A stretch of DNA of 64,000 nt from Paragorgia papillata (Eukaryota; Cnidaria; Anthozoa; Scleralcyonacea; Coralliidae): the NCBI GenBank assembly GCA_035771165.1, contig JAWNZC010000408.1, forward strand, positions 1,426,001 through 1,490,000. Direction: 5' to 3'. Below the pieces are notes generated by a model. That model worked only from the letters and a program-made list of their open reading frames with translations, had not been told where the DNA came from and did not search any database. Within the stretch, counting starts at the first letter, position 1; each line of letters opens with the position of its first letter. Below, piece after piece: positions 10,293-21,400 of the stretch. The translations under genes and the position numbers were made by a program.

Positions 10293-11401
10293 ATGGCTAA
10301 AAAAACTTGCCAAAAAGTATCTTTGAAACATTCTGCTCAAATAAGAGCTGCATACCAGCTGTCAAAAATTCGAGGGAAGACGCTTTTAAAAATGTTTCCC
10401 CAGTACTCTAAAGCTGCAATTTATAAGCACCCCAAGAAGCCACTAAATGGTGAGCCTGTTTTTGATAAAAGAAAGCAAAATAAAGGGAGACCAACAAAAT
10501 TATCCCTTCAAAACAAGAGAAGTATAGTGCGCTCGGTAGCAAGTCTCCGAGAGAAGGCCGGTTCCTTTACGTCAAAGCGAATTCAGCTGGAAAGTGGCGT
10601 AAAGCATGTAACCAGTCGAACTATTCGTAATCACTTGAATGAAGTGGGTTACTGGTATTTACAGACCAGAAAAAAAGGTCTTCTCCATGCCAAAGATCTA
10701 AAATCTAGGGTCAAGTTTTGCAGGAAGGTTAGAAAGAAAAAGTTAGGAGAAGAATTCTGGAGAACAGGTATATCATTTTATTTGGATGGGAAAGGATTTC
10801 AGTACAAAAGTAACCCTTACGACCAGGCACGTGCACCACGAGCTCGGGAATGGAGAAAACGGGGAGAGGGTTTAAAATTTAATTGCACTGCCAAAGGGAA
10901 GAAGGAAGGTGCCATTAATGTAAACTTCATGGTAGCTATATCCTACGGCAAGGGTGTTGCTCTCTGTGAACAGTATGATGGGCCAATTACGGGCAAGAAA
11001 TTTGCAGCAATTGTCAAGTCGTCATTCCCGAAAGCATTCAAAAAATCTTCAAACTCAAAGGCGAAGAGATTTCTCCTGGATAGATGCCCAAGGCAAAATT
11101 CCAAGATGGCAATGCGTGCTATTGACAAAGTGCGTGGATTAGTGTTCAAAATTCCTCCCCGAAGCCCTGACTTGAATCCTATTGAAAATTTTTTCCATAC
11201 TCTAATTATGCGATTAAAGAATGATGCTTTAGAAAAGCAAATTACCAAAGAAAGCTTTAAGGATTTATCTATTCGGCTCAAAGAAACTACGTTGAGTTTC
11301 AGTTCTAACTTCTAAGTAAATTGTCGACACAATTATTGTACAGCATGGACAAAAGGATCACGGCAGTTATTGAAGGAAAGGGTCAAAGAAGTAGGTATTA
11401 G
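10293..11401 (+). pseudogene. Tc1/mariner-superfamily transposase, frameshifted near the C-terminus
   Basis: The main frame (10293-11315, 340 codons) has an N-terminal basic helix-turn-helix region and a second HTH around SRTIRNHLNEVGY (about residues 110-122). The DDE core is complete: first Asp in YLDGKGF, second Asp in FLLDRCPRQNS, and Glu in SPDLNPIENFF, with 34 residues between the last two (DD34E spacing). The frame stops after SFSSNF. The expected C-terminal tail, SMDKRITAVIEGKGQRSRY, follows in another frame to a stop at 11399-11401. One small indel near 11300-11315 therefore broke the end of the gene. The catalytic residues look intact. It lies between the two MITE copies that end the element. 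Confidence 0.85.
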
Positions 11402-12084
11402 TTTTATAGGTTAACATGCAATATAATCTTTCTTGATCATTACATTTTTGACATATTTTAACTGGAGAGACATCTATATAACAGTACTGCAAAAGGCTTA
11501 CCTATAGAATTTTATCAGTCAGCGTGGTACACATTTGACATTATTGAATATGGTTTCAATGTACATGTACACGCATTTGCCACAAAATGGGTGTTTACCC
11601 CAACGAAGGTCTTTTTATTATATAAGTAATAAACAGCTTGACTAAAATTACCACATGTTACACCATGTTACACTACATGTTACACTACATGTTACACTAA
11701 AATTGTTATATCCTACTATAATTCTTTACATGTTACAACATGTTACACCTACTTTTTAAAATAAACTATATTTTCTTTAGAAAAGTAGGTGTAACATGTT
11801 GTAACATGTAAAGATTGATAATAAAATCTAACAATTGAACTGTAACATGCAGTGTAACATGTAGTGTAACATGATGTAACATGCTGTAACATGTAACAAA
11901 GAAGAAGCTGGCTGAGCCCGCGATATAGCCCTGCCAACCACCCACCCCAGCCGAAACGTATATAGATTGTTTTTTCTAGTCCCTCTGTTGCCTTTTGTTC
12001 TCAGACTAGCAATATCATAAAATTGAAAAATTTCTATGGTCCAAACATTTAGTCTCCCATTGCCAATTTTTTTTGATTTAGAGA
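11402..12084. other. Non-coding 3' part of the composite element with large GTAACATG hairpin
   Basis: No gene. 11651-11898 is a fold-back. The outer arms repeat CATGTTACAC/GTGTAACATG several times. The inner arms (11726-11756 and 11783-11813) are a near-perfect 31-base match. The remainder, 11900-12084, is unremarkable. Confidence 0.75.
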
Positions 12085-12336
12085 CAATCTTGGAAAAAAT
12101 ACCCGTAGACTTTTTGAAAACTATATCCAAATTTAAGAATACGTTATAAAAATATGCGTGTTCCTCCAAACTCATCCGCTTATTGCCCTAAAATTTCCTC
12201 CCCCTCCCTCCCTACACAATGTTGGTTAAGGTAAAGTCGATTTGCAACTCATATCGTCTAAATACCAACATTGTGTAGGGGGGGAGGGGGAAATAGTATA
12301 AAAATTCAAAAGTCTAAAAATTTTTTTGCATGATTG
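12085..12336. mobile_element. TA-target MITE forming the right end of the composite element
   Basis: The 252-bp direct copy of 9725-9975. Its right terminus is the element's right end, next to TA at 12337-12338. Confidence 0.85.
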
Positions 12337-12338
12337 TA

Positions 12339-12765
12339 GTTTGCTCGTAAACAACAAAACGACAGTTATAAAGGAGCAAAAAATTACTATTTTACAATGT
12401 TAACAACGTTTCAATACAAAAGTGAAAATGAAAATAATAAAAACGTTCGAAAGTGGTAATAAAATTAATTTATTTCGAAAGTCCCTTCTTTTTGAATTCG
12501 TATTCCTTGATTTTGACATCGCCATGTTTGTATTCTTGCGGACACAACGACTCAACGAGCAAGCTATTATCTGTAGAAATGACGCCATATCTACTAAAAA
12601 ATAACACTGTCTGTAGGTATATGACGCAATAGATACAGTAACATTTGAAATTAGCACTATCAATGCTTTTAGCAGATCAAAATCTAGAATGTATCAGTAT
12701 TGCGTAATAAAAGAGTTTACCACGTGCATGACGATCGAGTAATATCTGACGAGTTTACTATATAC
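12339..12765. other. 3' flank of the MFS gene, no gene seen
   Basis: Conserved in unit B at 29412-29838. A 60-87 codon frame exists on each strand in both units, but they overlap each other and have no recognised motif. They may belong to the MFS 3' UTR. Confidence 0.45.
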
Positions 12766-14079
12766 CTACACTCGAATTGCTACAAGTTTTCGATATTCTA
12801 CATAATACCAAACAACTTGGACAACCCAAAAGAAAGAAAGCCCTATACATGTGACCGTCATTGATGTTGCACTGAAAGTTAGACCTGCTATCAAGCGACT
12901 AGAAATAATTGACACATGAACCACAGTCCCAGCTAGACTCAGATATAATGCGGCATGGTTCAAATCCGTTACCTTAGACAACAAGGATAAAATTATGCAA
13001 TAGCTGAAACAAGGCAGTCCTAGACAGATCAAGGGCAAAAGAAGATACGAGCCTATCACTTGATCAGAATTGTTCCACGCCAGCGCAAAGTAAAACAACA
13101 ACAAAATTGGGAAGATTTGAACAGAAATCCAAGCGACGACCAAGTTCCTTTCGGACACGTATTCCAACGCAAGGTAGTTGACGAAATAGGCGACAAAAGC
13201 GATCAACGTTCCGTTTACAAACAGAACCTTTATATGGATGAGCTGTAAGTGGAAACGATCTGCTGCCAATAGTGGCACGTAGAAGCCAGTGGCACAATAG
13301 AAGAAAAAAGCCATGAATAGAATGAAATACAGACAAACAATTTTGCAATTGAAAATGGGTGGATTATCAGTTTTCGATTCAGGGTCGTTTTCGTCGTCGC
13401 TTTTCACATCTGGCTGGATTTCTTCTAAAGAAAAGGATTTTTCTCGTCCCGCATTTTGTGGGACACAAACCACAGTTGCAACAATCATGAAGAACCAAAT
13501 AATTGTCAAAAGAAATCCGGGCGAATTTCCTGGACCAATGTTCCAACCTAAGATATCAAGGTTAAACGTAAGAAAGCTGCCAATGCTTGGAGCGAGCGCT
13601 GTTCCTAAGTTATACAATCCTCCAAAAAGCAAGAACGCTTTGGCGCGACTTTTGTTGTCTGTATACCGTGATACCATAGCATACAGAACTCCAATTGAAC
13701 CCCCGCCAAATCCACTGATGAGTCGACCAAACAAAGGAAAATATGCGTTGACTGGGATGGAGTAAGTTAGATGTCCAAGAAATTTAAAAACAGCGCTAAA
13801 TACCAGAATGGCTTTGGTAACTCGAAATCTGTCGTCCAGTGCTCCAATGAAAGGGGAAGTAATCAGCGTCCCGATCGAGTAAGCTGCCAATGTTACGCCG
13901 AGAAAAAGTTTTGATTCTCCAAATAGATCAATGTAATACCAAGCCGTTGGCAGAATTAAGAATTCTTCTAACCCATCCACAATGACACGAATAGCAACAT
14001 ACATGAAAATCATTGTGCTCATTGACGTAAATTCAGGTTTCCAACAGCTCTTTAACGCTCTATCAAGTGAAAGAAACAT
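12766..14079 (-). CDS. Major facilitator superfamily transporter (MFSD8-like), unit A
   Basis: An intronless 437-residue membrane protein of typical MFS length. The N-terminal half has about six hydrophobic helices. The MFS loop 2-3 motif is GALDDRFRVTK (residues 79-89), and a Gly-rich helix GRLISGFGGGS (118-128) is followed by SRYTDNKSRAKAF. A charged cytoplasmic-type loop (about 211-243, rich in Asp/Glu) separates the second six helices. The overall pattern recalls MFSD8/CLN7-like and related solute carriers of cnidarians; the substrate cannot be inferred. The ATG at 14079 is preceded in frame by a TAA seven codons upstream. A second start, MSTM, lies 19 codons in and is the only start available in unit B, so the true start may be there. 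Confidence 0.8.
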   Translation of the reverse strand: MFLSLDRALKSCWKPEFTSMSTMIFMYVAIRVIVDGLEEFLILPTAWYYIDLFGESKLFLGVTLAAYSIGTLITSPFIGALDDRFRVTKAILVFSAVFKFLGHLTYSIPVNAYFPLFGRLISGFGGGSIGVLYAMVSRYTDNKSRAKAFLLFGGLYNLGTALAPSIGSFLTFNLDILGWNIGPGNSPGFLLTIIWFFMIVATVVCVPQNAGREKSFSLEEIQPDVKSDDENDPESKTDNPPIFNCKIVCLYFILFMAFFFYCATGFYVPLLAADRFHLQLIHIKVLFVNGTLIAFVAYFVNYLALEYVSERNLVVAWISVQIFPILLLFYFALAWNNSDQVIGSYLLLPLICLGLPCFSYCIILSLLSKVTDLNHAALYLSLAGTVVHVSIISSRLIAGLTFSATSMTVTCIGLSFFWVVQVVWYYVEYRKLVAIRV

Positions 14080-15821
14080 GAAAGAGCAAAACTGTTACAG
14101 TCAACTCTCTCTCTAAACCGAATACTTTCGAGACTGATTCTAATTACTGTCCCTCTTTTTGAGATATTCGTTTTAGAGGGAATTTTATAACAGTATAGCT
14201 CAGTTTAAACGTCGTTCTTGTGTCGAGTCAAATGACTCAAATCTAATTATTTAGCTTAAGTCCAACGTATGAGACAATCTGAGTCAAACTCGCTTTAAAT
14301 GTATGAGAGCATGCATCATAGATTATCTAACAGAAGAGACCTAACCCAACATCTTCCCCTAACCCTAATCAGTACGGAGCATGGGAACAAATTGATAATC
14401 GACAATGTGATTGGTTACTTATAGCCAATCAGAAAACTCGTTCATATTAGGTAGGTCTTTACTGAACATGCAGAAGAGCGGCGTAGGTTCATAAAATGGA
14501 TTTTAGTGGAGTCAAATTGAATTAATTGATCATTCATATAACATGTAGCGAGTCCTGTTGACTGGCACCATTTTGATTTAATTGGCCTGATATAAACGAT
14601 GTATTTTATAACATAAGCTAATCAATCACATAACCCAAACCACCACAGGCTGATGAATACAGACTTGCCACACGTACTTTTGACGCATTTTAGTCAAATC
14701 CTTTATAGTTATATTTGACTCGACACAGGAGCGACGTCCAAACTAGGCCTAAGTAAATCAATAAGCAGCAGAGAGTAAGTGTCCGATCCAGGGAGTAGAG
14801 TAACCCCCAGGGGTCAAGGAGTTAGGGGGAGGGGGCAGAAAGAGAGCCAATCCAACCAACACACACATATTTTTTCCAGGCTATAGAGTCGTTAGTAAAA
14901 TTATTGAGTTTACTCCAAAAAAGGTAGATTTAGAAAGTTTGAAATGCGTACTTAATAGCCAACCAACTAATCAAAATTTCATTTGCTCAAAAGTGTTGTC
15001 AGAATGCGAGCTACTCCAGGATCCCAAATTTCAAAATTATTTCGGGAAAAAATCTCCTGGGCCGCTTACACATGCGGATTCACAATCAAGTTAACATTGC
15101 CCCCGCGATAAATTATCTTTTGAATTGGTCAGCCTAGACATTAGGCTTTTCATTGGCCGAACTTTGTGATCTAGGTCTACGGTCTAGGAAGGTCTAGGCT
15201 GTGATTCGGCAAGGTGAGAGTGAATAATAAATGAGTTGAAAAAGTAGAGTGCTGCGTATATAGACACTGTTTTTAAATAGAGCAAAGTAACTGCCGAGGA
15301 TTTTTTTTTCACAAGAATGAAATGTGACGAAATATAACAGGGTTATACATCCAAAAACCCTAAAGCGTAACGTAGAAAAATAACTAACCATATCATTTAA
15401 ATCAAACAAACGAATTAATGAACGCATAAATGTTAAGTGTAGTTTGCTATTTTTTACAATCAATTGGCAACTAGACTGTGGGGGAGACTGGAGAGGGAGG
15501 TAATTTTCCATCTACAAGGGCTGTCAGTGGGTGTAAAGCGATAGGAAACAGAAACAAAGAAAAAATGTAGAGAATAAAATTTAAAAAAAGTTCGTCAAGG
15601 CCATGAGGATGTGTAGTAAGTACCAAGTTTGAAAATGAGACGCTTCTCTTGCCGCTTCCATGCTGTAATCATAACCATATATTACCTCAGAAACGTTTTG
15701 AAAAATGAAATGTCGACTTTTTTCATGTCTCACTGACGCGGTCACGCGATTCAGAATGATAATCTCAAACTTCAGTTGATTCTTCTTCTTCTTCCTGCCA
15801 AACGCGTAGCATAAACCGCTA
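14080..15821. other. 5' flank of the MFS gene, no gene seen
   Basis: Matches unit B 31146-32879 closely. Several imperfect hairpins occur. Short frames such as 15194-15511 and 15581-15832 (minus) are partly conserved in unit B but acquire indels there (for example 32372-32572 is truncated), which argues against coding. There is no clear TATA box; the promoter is not located. Confidence 0.5.
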
Positions 15822-17300
15822 AAATCAATCAATCAATCAATCAATCAACCAATCAATCACTCAACTCCCCAACCCCTCAACCCCTCAACCCCTCAACCCC
15901 TCAACCCCTCAACCCCTCAACCCCTCAACCCCTCAACCCCTCAACCCCTCAACCCCTCAACCCCTCAACCCCTCAACCCCTCAACCCCTCAACCCCTCAA
16001 CCCCTCAACCCCTCAACCCCTCAACCCCTCAACCCCTCAACCCCTCAACCCCTCAACCCCTCAACCCCTCAACCCCTCAACCCCTCAACCCCTCAACCCC
16101 TCAACCCCTCAACCCCTCAACCCCTCAACCCCTCAACCCCTCAACCCCTCAACCCCTCAACCCCTCAACCCCTCAACCCCTCAACCCCTCAACCCCTCAA
16201 CCCCTCAACCCCTCAACCCCTCAACCCCTCAACCCCTCAACCCCTCAACCCCTCAACCCCCTCAACCCCTCAACCCCTCAACCCCTCAACCCCTCAACCC
16301 CTCAACCCCTCAACCCCTCAACCCCTCAACCCCTCAACCCCTCAAACCCTCAACCCCTCAACCCCTCAACCCCTCAACCCCTCAACCCCTCAACCCCTCA
16401 AACCCCTCAACCCCTCAACCCCTCAACCCCTCAACCCCTCAACCCTCAACCCTCAACCCCTCAACCCCTCAACCCCTCAACCCCTCAACCCCTCAACCCC
16501 TCAACCCCTCAACCCCTCAACCCTCAACCCCTCAACCCCTCAACCCCTCAACCCCTCAACCCCTCAACCCCTCAACCCCTCAACCCCTCAACCCCTCAAC
16601 CCCTCAACCCCTCAACCCCTCAACCCCTCAACCCTCAACCCCTCAACCCCTCAACCCCTCAACCCCTCAAACCCCTCAACCCCTCAACCCCTCAACCCCT
16701 CAACCCCTCAACCCCTCAACCCCTCAACCCTCAACCCCTCAACCCCTCAACCCCTCAACCCCTCAACCCCACAACCCCTCAACCCCTCAACCCCACAACC
16801 CCACAAACCCCTCAACCCCCCAACCCCCCAACCCCCCCACCCCCCAACCCCCCAACCCCTCAACCCCTCAACCCCTCAACCCCTCAACCCCCCAACCCCC
16901 CAACCCCTCAACCCCTCAACCCCTCAACCCCTCAACCCCTCAACCCCTCAACCCCTCAACCCCTCAACCCCTCAACCCCTCAACCCCTCAACCCCTCAAC
17001 CCCTCAACACCTCAACCCCTCAACCCCTCAACCCCTCAACCCCTCAACCCCTCAACCCCTCAACCCCTCAACCCCTCAACCCCTCAACCCCTCAACCCCT
17101 CAACCCCTCAACCCCTCAACCGCCCAACCGCCCAACCGCCCAACCGCCCAACCGCCCAACCGCCCAACCGCCCAACCGCCCAACCGCCCAACCGCCCAAC
17201 CCCTCAACCGCCCAACCTCCCAACCGCTCAATCGCTCAATCACACGCTCAATCACTCACTCAACCAATCAATCAATCAATCACTCAATCAATCAGTCAAT
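15822..17300. repeat. Octanucleotide satellite (CTCAACCC)n, about 1.3 kb, unit A
   Basis: It starts as AATC repeats (15822 on), then becomes an almost perfect CTCAACCC array from about 15860 to 17120. Occasional 7- and 9-base units occur, as well as variants CCAACCCC and ACAACCCC near 16770-16900. A CAACCGCC variant block (about 17120-17200) and AATCACTC repeats close it. Minus-strand units read GGGTTGAG, so four successive G-runs recur throughout and G-quadruplex formation is plausible. The unit B locus (32880-33402) holds different unit types. Confidence 0.95.
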
Positions 17301-19232
17301 AAGTGCAGAGACTGTGCATTCAACTGGTATAACATCGATCGATCAAACAATCAAACAATCAATTAATTAATTAATTTAGATCAGTGAACCGTGAAAGTGT
17401 TTAGATACATGGATCTTAACCAAAGTGCCTATAAAATGAAACATTCCGTTAAAATCACAAGCCAAATTCTTAGTAATAATAAGTATTATATTTCGCCTTT
17501 GCCTCAGCGCTTGGGCTCACTTCGCTGGCGTCAGACCTAAAAACTCGTGAACCAAGGTTTACCGCCGCTACACCAATAACAACCAAAGTTATTGCTAATC
17601 TTCTTCACTACGGGACATAAATAGCAGTAGCTTGCAATTACACGCCTTACACGCAGGCGGTCTGTTTTAGCAGGCTACTTTTAAAGCTAAGAGGCTACTG
17701 CCGTTTTGGTGGTTTATAAAACTTCATGTGTTTAGGCACGGTTCATTAACTATGTTGGAGGGGGGGCTTGTAAATCTTAAATAGAACTGATAAACTTTTT
17801 TTATCCCCGCCTCCCCCCATCAGATCTGGTAAAATTCTTAGAGCCTCCCCCCAAAAGACATTGAAATTTTGTAAGCCACTCCCCCCTCCTTACCCAATTT
17901 TTTTTCATTACTTTTTGCAATTGGCTAGCCTGCGTTTTCCTTCCCGAGAATTCGGGGGAAGAACGTCTGCGAAACGGCATTTGAAATTGTGTTCCTGGTC
18001 ATGTGAGGTCACAGGGAGCAGAGGAGTCAAACATGAGTTACTGAACGTCTTAATTGACAACTTATGAAACAATTCACAAACCTGGATGGCTGGATTTTCA
18101 ACTCGTACGGCTTAGCAAGTTAGCAAATACTTCGTGTATTAAAATTCAAGCGAACTCATTACACCGCAGCCTAAAGTATTGTGGGATCGCATGCAAGCTT
18201 ATTGATCTTTATAGATTTAATAATCAATCTCGTACCCAGGGCCTGCGATCCTTTTGGTCAGTACCAAGGAACGGAGGCTCTGGGCAACTCCGATGAAACT
18301 TGTCATCTGATTGGTTAGTTTAAAAACAGTAAAATTTCAAATAATGTGCACGTTGCTAACTTGTTTAATCGATTTCTCGTCGTTCTGTAACAATTATACA
18401 CGCCAGACCCAGAATACAATTGAACACATGAAATAATTCAAAACAGCAAAAATCCCGACAATTTACAAGTTAAAACTATTATTATTCTCGCTTCGTCGCC
18501 AAACAAACATCCATCGTCTGATTCGTCTCGTAATTCTTCGCAGTTTCGTCTCAGAACTTTAAGAAATTATATTAGAGAATACAAGGTCGATGTAGTTTAG
18601 CCAAGATTCCTGACAGAAAGTACATGCAATTCCTTACCTGAGCGGCTCAGCCGATCACTGCCGAGTGCCGATGGCGACGCGGACATATAAAACACTCTCG
18701 TGAATTGGGAACTGGGAATAGGGAACTGGGAACCAGAAGACTGGGAACAAAAAAACAATTTTGGTTTTTTTTTCATCGGAGTTTCCCAGAGCCTAACAGC
18801 AGCGAATTTTGTCTGCGCATGCGTCGCGCGAGTTGCCGTAGGGAGTCTGGGGACTTCAAAAGCATAAACAAAGATGGCGGTAAATTTTTCCCCCCACAAC
18901 CCTTATTTCCCCCAGAAAAAGGTGTATAGTTTGTAAAACGGCTTGTGAAAGGACACTGGAAACTGTCAGAAGCAGCCTCCCACAACGTGAAGAAATAGAA
19001 AGATATTTTAGTGAATCGTACGATATTAAATTGGGTGACAACGAGTTGAGTACGTTGTGGTCAACATGCCGTGGCTTCAAATGCACGCAGTTTAATTGAG
19101 CTCAAAGCCCCATTTCTACAATTTTTAGAGCAAAAATGTGTCGTTAAAATTTAAGAAAATCAACTAAAGACTGACAATCGGTAAAAATATTTTGAGGCAA
19201 TAGGGCAGATTTTGCAGAAATTGACAATATTT
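17301..19232. other. Stretch without a recognisable gene, conserved in unit B
   Basis: Contains short repeats of MITE type (CAATCTCGTACCC near 18223; GGGAACTGGGAA repeats at 18706-18750) and an AAAGATGGCGG motif at 18869-18879. Small frames (for example 17861-18067, 18054-18296) are not preserved as coding between units and show no domain. Confidence 0.5.
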
Positions 19233-20343
19233 GCATGTAGTAGCGTAGGCATGTCATATTTTATTGTAAGATCTGCGTGAGACAAAAAAACTGATTATAT
19301 ATTTCTATGTAAGAACGCAATTATACATAAATTTAGCACAACGTTGTGGCAGTTTATAAGAGGCCTCTTGCTCGACATAAGACAGAATCTGAGTAGGTTT
19401 TAAAGACAGCACTAACTAGTAAACAAGTCGTCGGATGAAAGGAATAAATACATAATTTACCCACTTTCCCCAATTGTCCCATTACGAAATACCTCTCAGA
19501 TATCAAAAGCAGTAATGGAATAAAATGAAACCAGCATTTAAATTTTGGGGAAGAAGCGGGCAGATTTTGAGTGATAGTCCATCGAACATTCGCTATCAAT
19601 TTGACTCCAATGCGGCTTCTTCGTACCATCACTTCGTCTTCGATATTTATACACCTTCCTGGCTAAAATGTCTTCTTTCACCTATCAGAAGAACGTCAGT
19701 GTCTCCACTAATTGGACAACATAGTTTAAAACTCTGGTTGACCGACAGATCGTTAGTAAATCTTGAAGTTACCTTCAGCAGAGCAGCAGGGAATTTTGTC
19801 TGCGGGCTCATCGTGTTTTGTTATCTTCTATGGCGAAATTTTAAAAGTTTTAAACTATGTTGTCCAATTAGTGGAGACACTGACGTTCTTCTGATAGGTG
19901 AAAGAAGACATTTTAGCCAGGAAGGTGTATAAATATCGAAGATGAAGGTGATGGTACGAAGAAGCCGCATTGGAGTCAAGTTGATAGCGAATGTTTTATC
20001 GACTATAAACTCAAAATTTGCCTTAAATTTAAAATGCTGGTTTCATTTTATTCCATTACTGCTTTTGATATCTGAGAGGTATTTCGTAATGGGAAAATCA
20101 GTAGAAAGTGGGTAAATTATGTATTTATTCCTTTCATCCGACGACTTGTTTACTAGTTAGTGCTGTCTTTATTTAAAACGTACTCAGATTCTGTCTTATG
20201 TCGAGCAAGACCTCTTAACTGCCACAGCGTTGTGCTAAATTTATGTATAATTGCGTTCGTACATAGAAATATATTATCATGTTTTTTTGTCTCACGCAGA
20301 TCTTACAATAAAGTTTGACCATGCCTACGCTGCCTACTAATGT
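19233..20343. mobile_element. Giant fold-back element, ~500-bp inverted arms, unit A
   Basis: The left arm (19233-19733) and right arm (19846-20343) are inverted copies over about 500 bases with few mismatches, around a 112-base loop. Outer ends contain GTAGCGTAGGCATG and CATGCCTACGCTGC. Frames within it (such as 19525-19932) read through the palindrome and are not genes. Target duplications are not clear. Unit B copy: 35347-36452. Confidence 0.85.
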
Positions 20344-20389
20344 CATTGCGGCGACGACATGCAAGGACTGGATAGAGCATCTATTGTCC

Positions 20390-20599
20390 TAGCCTGGTAA
20401 TGAAAAATCCATGATCCTTTGTTCTGTCTTCAGATAACCACTAAAGACTTCTGCTTTCCTATTGGTTGAATTTTCGCGCGTTTTTATTGGCTATGAGTAA
20501 AACTGCAATCGTCATAAGTGGATTTAGCCCTGGTGACGCGAGAATGAAATTAGTGGTTACCTGGCCCATATTCTTTGATTGGGCCAGGGCACCAGGCTA
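20390..20599. mobile_element. 210-bp MITE with TAGCCTGGT ends and 9-bp TSD (Mutator-like), unit A
   Basis: The termini TAGCCTGGT/ACCAGGCTA are flanked by a perfect 9-bp duplication CTATTGTCC (20381-20389 and 20600-20608). A 9-bp duplication is typical of Mutator-like elements. The same element and duplication occur in unit B, so it predates the duplication. Confidence 0.85.
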
Positions 20600-20646
20600 C
20601 TATTGTCCCCGAGCCCGGGCGTAGTGCCGAAAGCCCGGAGCCCGGT

Positions 20647-20824
20647 GAGGGTGCTAATCTCGACACGCGTGGAGTCATTTTACACGCGTGGACAAACGTG
20701 AAATGCGAACAAATTTCTGTGATCTGAATATTTATTTTTAACATATACCTCGCAGGTGAATAGTGCTTTTCAAGCAATCTGATTGGTTCCTCTAGCTCGG
20801 GATATCCTGCACTATTCACCTGCG
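20647..20824. repeat. Repeat X head fused to a GTGAATAGTGC palindromic repeat, unit A
   Basis: 20647-20700 repeats the double-ACACGCGTG head seen at 1 and 6167. 20748-20824 is a hairpin with CGCAGGTGAATAGTGC and its inverse, followed by AAAATGGCGG. A shorter related palindrome, GTGAATAGTGTGCACTATTCAC, lies at about 21130. Confidence 0.65.
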
Positions 20825-21169
20825 GGCAAAACAAAATGGCGGACAGTTTTGCTTTGTTTACCGAAGCAGGAGTCAGATTTTGTTGATAAACAAGGCTGAT
20901 GTTGTAGAATAACGAGAAAAGTCAACAAAATTAAGTAGAAGAGTGTCCCACAGGTATGTTTCTTTACAATTTTCTAGCCATTAATATATTCAAAAGTTGT
21001 AAAAACTGTTTTGTCGACAAATATCGGGTACGCCGTACGCCAAGTGCCCAAGTTGCTAGCGGCCGTGTCTTGTATAAAATACCGAAAAATATAAGAATGT
21101 TAAACTAGTTATTTCATTTAGAAGTGTCGGTGAATAGTGTGCACTATTCACTTTGGGCCATTTTGTTCA

Positions 21170-21400
21170 AATTGCTGAAACTCGCATGGAATTCAATAAA
21201 AAGCCCTATTTTAAGTATCATATATATGCATGGTTATTTCATATGCAGTGGTTCAGTGAAGGATACATTCGTACTATTAATATCCGAGCACACAAATCTT
21301 ACATTCTCTTACACTTTGAGAAGTACAAAGAATTCAATTGACAAAATCCACCAACTGGGCCTATACGTAAGTCGGTGTGCCGTTATGGATTAAACGTCAA
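21170..21400 (+). repeat. Dispersed repeat Z, fragment in unit A
   Basis: A segment including ATCCGAGCACACAAA, TTGAGAAGTACAAAGAA and AATCCACCAACTG recurs in divergent form at 58560-58650 and 59000-59100, and in unit B at 37281-37510. Confidence 0.55.

Larger units (their letters stand above)
9725..12336 (+). mobile_element. Composite Tc1/mariner-type element, A-specific insertion with TA TSD
   Basis: Unit B has the empty site: AAGAACTAGTTTGC at about 29405-29418. In unit A, 2612 bp beginning CAATCTTGG and ending CATGATTG are inserted between duplicated TA dinucleotides (9723-9724 and 12337-12338). Unusually, both ends are formed by near-identical ~250-bp MITEs in direct orientation (9725-9975 and 12085-12336), each with its own inverted termini. 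Between them lie a transposase gene (10293-11401) and a GTAACATG-rich hairpin. The empty site supports entry as one unit after the duplication, though stepwise assembly cannot be excluded. Confidence 0.85.

Noticed and set aside
13313..13765. 150-codon plus-strand frame (and 30386-30838)
   Set aside because: It is an antisense shadow of the MFS gene.
15860..17190. Telomere
   Set aside because: The CTCAACCC array is interstitial, flanked on both sides by sequence collinear with unit B, and the unit is not the TTAGGG type expected in cnidarians.
19525..19932. 135-codon frame, also in unit B (35639-36046)
   Set aside because: It reads through both arms and the loop of the giant fold-back; conservation between units reflects the duplication.
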